Shown here: piece after piece, positions 49,501-60,526 of the stretch
How positions within the stretch are numbered: position 1 is the first letter of the stretch
Layout of the letters: every line of letters starts with the position of its first letter
NCBI GenBank assembly: GCA_023935145.1
Contig: CM043698.1
Location: 16,743,001 to 16,807,000, forward strand
Length of the DNA stretch: 64,000 nucleotides
Reading direction: 5' to 3'
Source: Bretschneidera sinensis
Taxonomy: Eukaryota > Streptophyta > Magnoliopsida > Brassicales > Akaniaceae
Notes under the pieces: generated by a model
Databases searched by the model: none
Told to the model about the DNA's origin: nothing
The model's input: the letters and a program-made list of their open reading frames with translations, nothing else
Translations under genes and position numbers: made by a program

Positions 49501-51020
49501 AACTTTCTTAGCAACCATATTAGGTTGTGAAGTTGGTGGCCTTCTGTCTTCCAATCTTATAAAGTATCAGTTTCGGGTTCTTCCCATGAGCTATGGTCTC
49601 TTCGAATTTGTTTTGAGAGGCCTAAAAGGAGAACAGTTCTTATTAGAAGCATAAGCTTAAGCCTACAAGTTTGATGTTAAGTGCTCACCACCCTTAAAAT
49701 TTCATTAGTTATTTGAACGCAGAGGACTACATGATATGGAAAAGAAACTAGGAAATGATGATTGAAGCAAGAGCTGACAGCAGGAAATCTTGGTGAAGTC
49801 TTCCTTTGACTCTTTCTTGTGAGGAGAAAGAATCCTCAGCATACAATGATGCTTCCATACCTTCTAGACTGATTTATTGGATAGGATTTTAGTTCACTGT
49901 ATTTTTGATTGTCACAATTATATACGTCACTCATACATTAATGAGCTTCAATTGTAATACCAGTGGGTCCTGGAACCATTATTTTTTCAGCTCAGTGAGA
50001 ATAGATCTAGGCCTAGGACCTCTCCAGAACCCACCCTCGGCCCTTTATCATATGTGCTAACACCCAAGGGCTCCTAAAACCTTTCCTATTTTGTACTTGT
50101 AGAGCTTCCGAGGTTCAAATTTCCTTTAGTAGGTGCCAGCATTTTGTTTCCTAACAAGGATTGTCACTCTTATAGGAGAAGGTATGACATTCATGGATTT
50201 TTAGATTATCCCTATGATTCCATAGCAATATCTTTCACAAAAATGATTATTCTTATTCCTGCTACCAGTGTGATTTATTATCCTCTCTCTCTCTCTCACA
50301 CACATACGCGTGCGCGTGTGTGCCGTCACACATGCGTGCACGTGTGTGCAGTCACACATGCGCGTGCGCGTGTGTGCCGTCACACATGCGTGCACGTGTG
50401 CGCAGTCACACATGCGCGCATGTGCACACATACACACACCCTTGCAACAATATTCATGCATCTACCCTTTCTTTGAATCTGACTTTCCATACATATCATT
50501 GATCTCCTAGATTTATGTGTTTCATTAGAGTTCTTTCTTCATAATGCATTAACATCTTATGAAACTTTCTAATTTTCTGTTACTTTCTAAGGCATCATGG
50601 TTAGATCTTGTTATGCTGATTGCTTGTTGGACTTTGGCCAGCCTGTTTCTGAGTTTGCTGGATGGTGGAAACTTTCTTTCCGATGAGATTAGCTACCCTA
50701 AATAATGACCATTTTGCTCATGCATACTTCCTCAGTTTCACTCAGAACTTTTTGGCCTCGCTTTAACTGAAAGAACTGGGTTTGGTAAAGTATCTTTCCC
50801 ATAAGTTTCATGGAGGAGACACTTATCTATTCTTGACATAATCAATTTGTATATGTAACTTGGTCTCCATACTCATCAATATGTATGGAATTATTCCCAT
50901 TGGTAATGCTATGTGTAAGAAGAAGCATAAATATGTAATTTTCTTTTTCTTTCTTTGCATTGCCTGCAGATTCTTGGAACCTCTGGTTTGAAGATGGAAG
51001 TTGAGGTTCCGGTGGACTAA
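46532..51020 (+). CDS. calcineurin-B-like EF-hand calcium sensor
   Basis: Six exons: 46532-46601, 46731-46855, 46946-47042, 47240-47349, 48366-48440 and 50970-51020, all GT-AG and in frame, giving 175 aa, the same length as I recall for Arabidopsis At3g18430. The product begins MGNTSS, a good N-myristoylation signal (Gly2, Ser6). The first EF loop is DRNGCGFISAEE (40-51). A second, degenerate hand is GLNFKEFVAF. The best loop is DSDGNGKVAFND (104-115), with Asp instead of Glu at the last position. The C-terminal hand is degenerate. It ends VEVPVD. The fold is that of calcineurin B regulatory subunits; plants lack a canonical calcineurin A, so the partner is unknown. A TCTC-rich leader precedes the ATG. 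Intron 5 is 2.5 kb and carries a minisatellite. Confidence 0.92.
48838..48855. repeat. (GA)n microsatellite in intron 5
   Basis: About nine GA units in the long last intron of the EF-hand gene, followed about 40 bp later by a T/A homopolymer pair. Confidence 0.85.
50297..50440. repeat. CG-rich alternating purine-pyrimidine minisatellite
   Basis: Units of alternating length 28, 26, 28, 26 (50297-50324, 50325-50350, 50351-50378, 50379-50404, then a partial unit). Most begin GTCACACATGCG and end GTGTGTGCC or GTGYGCA. This gives a 54-bp higher-order period. Almost every step is a purine-pyrimidine alternation (CA, TG, CG) and each unit is close to self-complementary. It lies in intron 5 of the EF-hand gene, after a CT tract, and has no stop in several frames only because of its composition. 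Confidence 0.85.
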
Positions 51021-53076
51021 AACAAGGGTGACAATAATTATTGCTAAATTTCACGCTGTTGTTCGTGCTAAATTGGCTGTGGTATCATTCCATTTGCTGT
51101 GCGGATGTAGTTTTTTTGTTGGAGCAGTCTGCTTCTTTAAAAATCAACCCTGCAGTGCGTTTGTTGGAAGGTATCTCAATTTAAGTCATAAAATTCGAAG
51201 TTATAATGCATGCTCAATTGCGATGTATTTCAGGCTATGTATCCACTAGATTTAGTGACATTTTGAGACAGCTTAGCTTTCATTTAACACAGGTAATGCT
51301 CCTTATTTTTGAATGTCATTCTCCTTGAATGCAGCCAACACCAAACAGTATGGTTCTTGGATCATGGGATTTATTCCAATGGTAATTCCATGCTCTCCTT
51401 TAATACCCATACTGATGAGTCGGACTGGGATCAAGTGACCTTATTAAATCCAATCTTCTCTTTTGAAAAAGTAAAAATTCGGTTTCTCAGGGCAGAGGGT
51501 TTGCTAGCTACCGGTTGGCTTAACATTAATTTCGGTTTATAGTTGTCAAAATGAGTTTTGAAACAATTTTTGGTAAACATAAGTAGAGTTAATAATTGTT
51601 TTGTGTTTGATAAACAATTATGAACATAACTTATCTAACACAAAATCAATTTTTTAAAAGCTATCTTTCAACTTTTGATTTTTTTGAAAACCACTTTTTA
51701 AGGAATATTTTTGCATAAATTTATTTCATAGAAAAAAAACCGATTTATTATCTCTACCGATCGGTATCGACTACATGAAAAATGGGAGTTGAGGGCGCTA
51801 AACCCAAATTCGGTTTCTCATTAGATCGTTGAAATCCTTCTCTCTAATGTCACTGGTCCTTCATTTTTTGGGTTACAATAGTGTGGCCCATAGTCTCATC
51901 ATTTTGTATTTGTTCTAATCAAATAGTTCATCACATGAGCCCATATTCAACTTATACTCTAATTCCATATGGACGACGGCCTAAATTTAGCCTACAACTG
52001 ATTGATATTAGGAAGGATTGCTACTCTCGCCAAGAAAACGGAAAATAGTTAACTGGATCTTTTCTTTTTGTTTAATAGTTATCTTTGGATTTTTTTTATT
52101 GACAATTGAAAGAAAAATCAAATTTATAATGAAATCATACGAAGAAAATCATGGCCATGTTAAAAATTTCCCAGGAATCATGGCCTAAATGATGTGGAAA
52201 GGGAAAGAAAAAGAAATAAAATGGTCCAAATCATATAAACAGAGGGAAAATCCAATAGCATGCTTTGGATCATTGGCGAGAAGAGAGACTGAATACTAAT
52301 CTCTTATATGCCTGTATGATCAATAAGTCAACAAGTCCAGATCTGCAATTCACAGATTTTTAAATAGGGTTGAGGGGTTTTGATATTATTACAAGAAAAG
52401 AAAACCAATGTAGATCAGATCTTGACAAATCATGGTTAAAAATAGTGCAGTTTTCAGTTAACAATAGCGTTACTTATAAAAGAAGATGAGACGATGAATT
52501 AATAACAACAGTGTACAAGTCAACCTTTGACTTTGAACTATTATCCCCACCGGAAAAAAACACCTTTGACCTTGAACTCATCTCCATCTGTCTTTGTCAC
52601 TTTAGATGCTAAAACGCGTGGGCAAATCTAAGTAAAATTGGTCGGCAACGGGTATGGTAGACCCCATACCTGGTCCTCTCTATAGCCGTTGAAACTGCTT
52701 TAACGGCTTTTTAAAAATTGATTGCCCATGGGTATAGTTGATTAATGAATTAAACTATTAATAAAGCAAATTAAGTAACGTCAAATGGCAACAGATCACA
52801 TTCAGATCAAGCTTAGCTAGCTAGAGAGTGTATCAGTGACGTGACCCTGATATTGCCAACGTAACAAGCTGACACCGTGTTTTTGGTTATCTTAATAGGT
52901 AAAAATCTTTTCTTGGCCAAAAAAAAAAAAATTCATATTTCTATCTTTTTCTTTTATTCTTAATTAATAAGAAAGCTAATATCTTGTTAAATTTCGGAAC
53001 CCTTTTGTTTCGGATAGGTTCAAATCTGACTCCGCTGTACAGAAAGGCAAATAAAAAAGACCCACTTGTTTTTTCG
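51021..53076. other. 3' end of the EF-hand gene and intergenic DNA
   Basis: 51021 to about 51310 plausibly holds the EF-hand 3' UTR. The rest is AT-rich with no recognised gene. The last few hundred bases before 53077 are presumably the promoter of the GTD-binding protein gene. Confidence 0.5.
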
Positions 53077-53084
53077 TATAAATA
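53077..53084 (+). promoter_or_regulatory. TATA box of the GTD-binding protein gene
   Basis: TATAAATA in the context CGTATAAATAGA. It lies about 330 bp before the likely leader-intron donor (AAG|GTAAAC at 53408/53409), leaving a non-coding first exon of about 300 bp. Spacing and context fit a plant core promoter. Confidence 0.55.
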
Positions 53085-53537
53085 GAAAAGAGATTAGTTT
53101 CTGTAATTTTCATACCTAACAAAAGATCTGAAAGTTTCTTTTGTCGTGGGTTTTTGTTTTAGATACCTTATTTGCGTCTGTCTTGCCTGATCTTGTAAAT
53201 GAGCACTGGTGAATTTTGTAGGATTTCTGTTATCTTGACAAAATAAGGGGAAGCTTCTAAGGACATTTTTATTCTGATTATGAGTTGTTGGAGACTGTAA
53301 TTGATCTTTCTCCATCAAAAGGGAATTGATCTTTCTCAAAATTTGTCAATCCTTCTCAGTTGGGTCCTGCTCCGCTAATCAAATTCGTGTTTTCCTGCAA
53401 AGTACAAGGTAAACTTGTTTGTTTATGTTCAATTTCGCATTTTTGCATAGAATTTATTTTCTGATAATGAAGCTAGCAAATTCTTTGATCATGTCTCCCA
53501 AGTTAATTTCGTGGGCAATTATCTTACCGTGGGTTTT

Positions 53538-54146
53538 TGAAAAGAAATATTGTAGAAGAATTCTTATCATTGTTGTTTTTGTATGAATAAACCAACAATT
53601 CTATATACGCAAGACTATAAATGCTTATTGGATTAGGAAACATAAACTAAGAATACTAGGAAACCTAATATATACTAGAAAACCTATGTAATTAGGAAAC
53701 TATATATCTTTCAACACTCTCCCTCAAGTTGAAGACATACACTAATTTGTTACAAATAAACCCATACCAATAACGAATCTGATTCAATCTAAAATAAATA
53801 AAACAAACTCATAAATTACGATAACCCATGAGAACACGTTGGGCTCCACACTCACAACAAACAGTTAGGTTAGGTTAGGTTACTGCTTCGGTACCACCAG
53901 ATCCATGAACATTGGATCAACAACACTTGTCTTGTTTTTTTACTAACTTCGACTTTGCTGCAATCAATAAGTTAGGAGGATGACAACATCAACACAGGTT
54001 GGATCAGTTTTACAACACACATGGGGTAACAATATCAACAGGTACGAGAAACTCTTCTTCAAGAACGATCAAGATCTTTTTTTCAAAAACTCTTCTTTCT
54101 TTTTCTTCTTTTTTAGGAACTTAAGGAACTCAAAAACAAGACCAAA

Positions 54147-54188
<42 letters not shown>

Positions 54189-54545
54189 TGATAAAGGTGC
54201 AGAGGATATGACCTTATGTAGAACTTTAGATAGATAACAGGTTTGGTTTGGGTACCAGGTCTAACCCAATTGGGTTATTATTTAGATGTAATGAGCTTTT
54301 GCCTATGAAAGTTTATATAAATACCACCAGGGTCTCAAACCATGGGTTTTGATACCATGTTGGAATTTAGGCTAGGGACAGAGAGATGATAAGAAATATT
54401 GTAGAAGAATTCTTATTATTGTTGTTATTGTGTAAACAAACCAATAACCCTATATATAGACCCAAGATTATAAATCCGGAAACACAAATTAAGAATACTA
54501 GGAAACCTAATACATATGTAATTAGAAAACTATATCTCTCAACAC
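53538..54545 (-). mobile_element. internally deleted LTR retroelement in the leader intron
   Basis: Direct repeats at 53538-53716 and 54358-54545 share AAGAAATATTGTAGAAGAATTC at their left part, then TAAGAATACTAGGAAACCTA and TATATCTTTCAACA or TATATCTCTCAACA. The right LTR begins TGTTGGAATTTAGG, with TGGTATCAAAACC beside it on the minus strand, a variant initiator-Met primer site; CTTGAGGGAGAG next to the left LTR is the polypurine tract. Orientation is therefore minus. The interior is only about 640 bp and codes for nothing recognisable. The left LTR lacks about 30 bp at its outer end, and no target duplication is visible. Confidence 0.75.
54145..54188. repeat. (AC)n(AT)n compound microsatellite
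   Basis: About 13 AC units then 9 AT units, inside the deleted retroelement. Confidence 0.95.
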
Positions 54546-54745
54546 ATTGTTCTATTTTTGCAACTTGAGCCTATGTTTTTTTTTTGTTAATGTTATTTAA
54601 ATTTTCATTAGAGACTCCATTTATGTGAATATTAAAGTAGTAAATGAGCAATTTCTTTTTTGATGGGTTATCAATACTGAGAGAAAACTACAATTCTTTT
54701 GTGTTTAGAACCAAGTCTGTTTGGAGATCTTAAACTAACTTCACC

Positions 54746-56317
54746 ATGGTTGAGCGAACGATAAGTTTAGGGGGTGCAGGAGCTGATATTGCAGCTCTAA
54801 AAGAAACGCTTTATGCTCAACAAGAACTTCTGCAGAAACTTCATGTTGAGTTGGATGTGGAAAGAGAAGCCTCATCTACTGCAGCAAGTGAAGCTCTATC
54901 AATGATACTGCGATTACAAGGAGAAAAGGCCGCGTTGACAATGGAAGCAAGTCAATATAAGAGAATGGCAGAGGAAAAGATGTGTCATGCAGAGACGTCT
55001 CTTGCTCTTTTCGAAGATCTTATATATCAGAAAGAAATGGAAATTGCTTCTCTTGAGTTCCAGATTCAGGCTTATAGATGCAAACTTCTAAGCCTTGGTT
55101 ATACTGATCCTGGTATTGGTCAAAATAAATTTCCTGAGAATCTGATGTTGCAAACAAATGATGCATTCTTTGGGGAAAGGGGTGCTGGTGGCACTATAAG
55201 AAGACTCCAGTCTCTGCCTGCAATTCAACTAAATGGTTTTTTTGAAAATAAAAGTACTATTGAAGGAGAAAAATCTGTGATCCCCATGTCAGATTTTGTT
55301 CCAGACAAGGAATTAGTTATTGATCAAAGCTTGGATTCAAAGAAGCATTCAGAAAACTTTCACGGTGGAGACTTGAATTCGTATTGGGAGCAGATCAAAA
55401 AGTTGGATGAACGAGTAAGAGAGATTTCTGATTTTAAAGATGATCATAGAGACAAATATGCAAAGTTAAAGCGCGAATCCAGATCTCGTTTATTACTTTC
55501 ACAAGTAAGCACTAGCATCCTTGAATCAACAAGAAGTGAAATCACCACTAATTTGGAGAAAATGAAAAATTCTGATAAGTTACTGAAAAGAGAAGCTTTT
55601 GCGGATTCTGCTTGTCCCTCGAATGTTCATGATGTATTTGAAGTCCCACAAACTAAGGAGAAGAGAAAAATTTCTCCAGATGAGGAGGAAGGGCAGGGTA
55701 ACTTTGCTTTTGAAGGGGAAGACAGGCTCGGGAAACCAGATTTGGTCGTGGAGGAAATTTTTGAACCAAATATTAAAGATGAAACCGAAAGCTTAAAAAC
55801 AGCTTTGCTTAGCATAAACAATGAGAAGAAGAGATTATCTAAACCACCAAGAGATGGGATCAGTGCTGACCGCAGAAAGGATATTGCTCGTTCAACCACC
55901 AGTATTGCTGAATATCAAGTTGAGTTGCAGCATCTAAACCAGAGAATTGAGCAGCTTGAGAGAAATAGAATTAGTACGAGGGATGAAATTAGTGAAGGAG
56001 GGGAAGAAGGGTTGAATTTGTTGAAGGAAATAAGCGAACAACTCAATTCAATACAATCTGAGATGAAAAGTTGGAGAAAAAATAAATCTCCTCCTCAAGA
56101 TGAGGCAGCTCTTCTTTCTGTCAAGGAGGTATACTTTCCCCTCATCTTCTTTTTCTTGTATTCATTCTGTGTCACTCCTCCAGCTTGCACCGTTAATTCA
56201 TAGTTATAGTAAGGTTTTGAAATGTTGATTTTGTTTATGTTCTTGGTCATCCTCGATTCAGAATTTAATAACAGATTTGATTTCTATGGACAGGCAATGC
56301 TTTACTTTTGGTTTTAA
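54746..56317 (+). CDS. GTD-binding (DUF593, zein-/myosin-binding) coiled-coil protein
   Basis: Two coding exons, 54746-56128 and 56294-56317, give 468 aa; the short last exon adds AMLYFWF, the kind of ending (EAMLxFWL) I recall for this family. ATG at ACCATGG follows the leader exon. The N-terminal GTD-binding domain covers about 13-115, with ALKETLYAQQELLQKLHVEL, EREASSTAASEALSMILRLQ, GEKAALTMEASQYKRMAEEK and the hallmark YQKEMEIASLEFQIQAYRCK followed by LLSLGY. The remainder is charged, with coiled-coil stretches near 390-445 (VELQHLNQRIEQLERNR). No transmembrane segment is evident, unlike some MyoB receptors with an N-terminal anchor. DUF593 proteins bind the globular tail of class XI myosins on vesicles. 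Arabidopsis At5g57830 and At4g30830 are likely relatives, from memory. Confidence 0.88.
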
Positions 56318-58779
56318 GAAGCTGTTGAATCGGTGCCATCCCAGAAAACAACTAGTGGCTCACAAATACATCATTGGTTTTAGGTTTGCTCAACAGATCA
56401 CTATGTATCTCTGACTTTTCCCATTAATTGTGTGAGTGAATAGGATGATTATTTGATTGGATTGGTTTTATTACATAAAATGCGCACAATGTAAAAATTG
56501 CTTCATGTATATTACTCATGAAAGAGAAGAAAAAAGTGTTTCATAGGATTGCTTAAAGCAAAGCTCGCATCTTTCTCTTGAACTTGGCATGGTGATTGTA
56601 AGTAACATACATACATTTCTGAATTTTATAAGTCTTTTGTTTAGTTCTACCTGCCTGAACACTATTTCTATTTATATCAGTGATGAAAAATCTTGTAAGA
56701 GTCGGTAGAGAAAAAATCTTAAAAAGACTCAGTAGAGAAACATCTTTTCTTAGTTTTATCACTCTCTCTCTCTCTCTCTGTACAACACAATTAAAATGCC
56801 AAATTCTAGTGTCTCCTAAGTGAAAGGAATCATACAAGGTAAAAGAGACATCGAAAAAAAAGCAGGAAAAGACATCAATATTTAATTTCTTTAGCTCAAA
56901 CTTGGAAGAAGTTCAAGAAAGGAAGTAGAAAAACAGAGATCTTGGCAAAATGTTAATATTCCTCAAATTGTTAACATTGTTAAATACTCTACAGTATCTC
57001 ACTGCCCAAAAATTTATGTGTTTAGTAGGAGGGAAAAGTGAATGGAAATAAAAGTAAGAAGATGGAAAACTATATAGGAGGATAGAAAAGTGAGATTGAT
57101 CCTTTCCATCACGTGTTTAGTAGAAAGGATGGGAAATAGGAAAGAAAGAAAATGAAGTTTCTTTCCTCTTATTTAATAGTGAAGAGACAGGAGGACAGAA
57201 GGTGCAAATACTATGATTTTACTGTTATACCTTTTATAACATGTGATTATATAAATTTCATACTAGTACTTAACTAGAAAGCTGGTTTCAAAAATTAGTT
57301 AGAAAGGAAGGAAAATCAAGTACTTAACTAGAAAATGATTTTCAGATAAATCAGGAACTACTAGCAGAGTCTGCAACATTCATGAGTATCCACCATCAGT
57401 TTATCAGGTCAATGAAGGCAAGAGATGTCTACCTTCCTCCCCTTCCCCCCCTCCAAACAAAAAAGAGGGGGATGGGTGGGTGAAAGATATCTATGGAGCT
57501 ATCTTTTCAGACCATAAAAATCATTTATAACTTCTTTTTTCACCCTAAAATCCACATTTTCTCCTCTAATGACTTTGTTAGAGGATTGAACGTTGTTTTT
57601 TTTCCAGGTCTTCATCTCTGCACTTTTTATTTCCTTATCACTTTTAATTTATGCGGTTTTTTCTTTCCTCAATCTTCTAAATTCCTTCATTCGATATTCC
57701 TGCTACAAATGGCCTGACAGTACTTCTAGTCGATTCTTTTATGTTTCACATATTTTTTCCAACTGCTAAAGTTTTTCAGTCACATAACTTATCTAATAGA
57801 TAGACTAAGAAGTGTTGCCTGTGGAGTTCACTGTCATGGAGCACCTTGTCAAGCTTACCTTCCTCTTTTCATGCATATGAATATTTGATGCACTTTTTTT
57901 TACAAGTGGGATAGCACTGTGTTTTGTTATCATTTGCACCTACTTTAAATATATGGTCAGTAACATCGAACTGTGATCTATCAGTTTTATCTATTAATCA
58001 TTTATTTCGGAAAAAGAAAATCAATAACTAAGAATAGTTGTGTACTTTAATGTAAAATACTTTCTATCCTCTTCTACCGCGAGGAAAGATCTCGAATAGC
58101 AAGAGGCAAAAGTTGCGAAAATGATAGCAAGCTTATCTCTTCGAGCAGTTTGATCAAGCTTGTTCATGTGGGCATCTTGACTGTGATGGGAACAGTTTAA
58201 ATTCTCTTATTTTTTTTCTTTCATATTCTTTAGTTAAGTGGTTTGGTCCTAAGAATATCTTATCAAGCAAGAGTGTTCTATTTATTTCCTATCCTGTTAT
58301 GGTAATCATTCACCAATTTCCGGACTTTTTAAGCCTATCTACATATCCATTGGCTATTTATGATGGCCATCTATCATAAAAACTGTAGTGTCGAAGATAT
58401 ATCATTCTTTCTTTATCTTTTCTGGATGCTTATGATTCATGTGTTGTCTTTCTCTGAAAAGTGTCCTTGTGGTGAATTTCTAATTTTCCCCCTGCTGAAC
58501 TTTAGCTGTAACCAAAACAGGAGTAAGAGAATTGCAAGACAGAACCATTGAAGTTCCTTATACAATTGCTAGACAGCCAGTTCTATTTTTATGTGCAGTT
58601 TGTGATAAAAAAAATTGAACCTAGAGCCCTCCCCTGTCTGCGTAGATTTCATACTTGAACAACTGTATTAAGATGAATTTTGTACTTTTAGGTGATTCTC
58701 ATGATATTCTGCTTCATTTCTTCGGTTTATGTATTAAAAAAATTATTATCTGCCTATCTTCAATTGAAGAGACTATGCC
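56318..58779. other. gene-free intergenic DNA
   Basis: 56318 to about 56500 may be 3' UTR of the GTD-binding protein. The rest has CT/GA tracts (about 56760-56780) and a C-rich patch at 57437-57480, with no recognised gene or RNA. Confidence 0.5.
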
Positions 58780-58875
58780 GTGGCTTAGACATAGTCCAAT
58801 TGGTAACCAACCTCTCCTCTAAAAACGAGGTCCCAAGTTTGTTCCCCAACCCTCAATTTAAAATTTTTTTTTTTT
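58780..58875 (+). mobile_element. short tRNA-derived SINE with 14-bp target duplication
   Basis: GTGGCTTAGACATAGTCCAATTGG resembles a Pol III A box and GAGGTCCCAAGTTTG a B box. The unit ends in a T-rich tail (TTTAAAATTTTTTTTTTTT region). It is flanked by GAAGAGACTATGCC (58766-58779) and GAAGAAACTATGCC (58876-58889), a 14-bp duplication with one mismatch. Poly-T-ended SINEs of similar layout (Au-like) are known in plants. At 96 bp it is shorter than typical members. Confidence 0.8.
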
Positions 58876-58889
58876 GAAGAAACTATGCC

Positions 58890-60526
58890 TTCAATTTTCT
58901 GGTATATGGTAACAAAAGGCATCATTAGCTGAAAAGCTGATGTAGGTATCATAAAGGTTCATATCCGGAAGATTTGAAAAGGAGAGAGTAATGACATATG
59001 GTGAGGCTTGTTGCAATAAGCCTAAGAAGTTGACAGAAAGATAAAATGGTTAAATCAGCTTGTGAAGGACACCTAAGAAGTTGAGTGAAAGACAGTTAAA
59101 CTCTACTGAAGTTAAGCATTTTTCTCATCATGTTAGGATTCTTGGTGGTGGTGGAAGTAAAAATCATGAATGGCTATGCTTGAAAAAAGAAAATGCAGTG
59201 AAACTAGTACTACTATCTAGTTAAGCTCACAATTTTCTCAGCATGCTAGGATTTGGTTGGTGGTGGTAGTGAAAATCAAGAATTTCTAAGGTCAAAAGAA
59301 GAAAAAACCGTATAATTAGCAATCGTATCGGTGTTTTTATCGTTGGGTATTAGTAATGCAGAAGACGAGAATCATTTTCAGAAGAAAAAAAAAAGGAAGA
59401 ATTTGCTACAACCGGAGGCTAGTTGACTTGGATTTCGATTCACATTTCCTTTTATCATTTTCAAATCTGTGAGTTTTATCCTTTACCCGGGACAAAAAGA
59501 CCTACTACCGCAATGATAGCATAGTGACTTTCTCCTTAATCTTATCTATTGTTCTATTCCACTAGCTACTTGCTTTTGGAAATTCTCTATCAACGGTAGG
59601 TAAAAAAAAAAGATCTGAGAGCAATTTCTATTACGGAAATCTCTGTACAGCTTACCATAAACACAATTCCAAACTATATTATAAGTGAAAAGCAGATTAA
59701 TATAATGCACAGAGATTAGATGAATTCTGGTTCATAGTACATGACCTTGATTGCATATCCCACTAATCTATTAAACACTAATGAAAACAAAACTGTCTTT
59801 GGTTGGTTTGTGATTTAAAAATGCATTATCAGAAGAAAAGGGAATTGCTTTCCTGATGAAAGAGCTATGGGTGGTGAAAAGGAAATCTCCTTTATATGCT
59901 TTCACATATCTTACTTCACTTCAGCTCAGCAGGAAGAGTGTTGCATAAGAAATTGAAAAGTTAATCTCAGGACTTTTGTGGTAATATTAGTGAAAGATCA
60001 AAAACTACGTTAAATTAAGACTGTGTAAAGAGAAATACGAGGGGAAAGAAAAATGAAAAGAAAAAGGAAAGATGAAAAAAAAAGCAAGAATAAATGAAAA
60101 CATTAATCTTTCTTTTATGTGTTCGGTTAAAAGGATAAAAAAATAAAAAAAAGGAAGAAAATGAAAAAGAAAACTGAACTTGTTTTGCTCCTCATTCTCC
60201 CAATTTGGGAGGATTGCCAATTATAACTTGAGGAAAAAAGGGAAAGAAAAGATGAATCCTCATATTTTCTTTTTTTTACATTTCCCTCTTACCAATCAAC
60301 ATAAAAGTGTTTTCTCTTTCTTCTCTTTCCTCTCCCTCTTCCTTTCCACCAGCTTTTCCTCTCTACTTACCATAGCTTAAGAATAAAACATTTTCTTTTG
60401 TAGAATTGAATTTAGATGATTTATTATTAGAATAGCTTTGCCAAGAAAAAAAAACCAATCAACAATCAATGGTACCCAAAACTCTGAAATTTCCTGAAAC
60501 TGCTAATTACATTGCCAATCCATTGA
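58890..60526. other. gene-free intergenic DNA
   Basis: AT-rich with purine runs near 60040-60180. A GGTGGTGG-TGGAAGT-like segment recurs at about 59143 and 59250, a short local duplication including the preceding GTTAAGC-TTTCTCA-CATG-TAGGATT words. No coding signal. Confidence 0.55.

Larger units (their letters stand above)
53409..54708 (+). other. probable leader intron of the GTD-binding protein gene
   Basis: Donor ACAAG|GTAAAC and acceptor GTGTTTAG|AACC, 1300 bp, ending 37 bp before the ATG. It contains most of a deleted LTR element (53538-54545). Confidence 0.55.

Noticed and set aside
50144..50510. Open frames of 60-110 codons on both strands over the CA/TG/CG array
   Set aside because: They are open only because alternating CA/TG/CG sequence contains no stops; the products are monotonous Cys/His/Val/Arg/Thr runs and lie in an intron.
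51309..51542. 77-codon plus frame downstream of the EF-hand gene
   Set aside because: It starts without a good context, shows no domain and has no visible splice partners; more likely 3' flanking DNA.
57493..58877. Several short frames rich in Phe/Leu/Ile
   Set aside because: Composition of T-rich DNA; no conserved motif and no neighbouring exons in frame.
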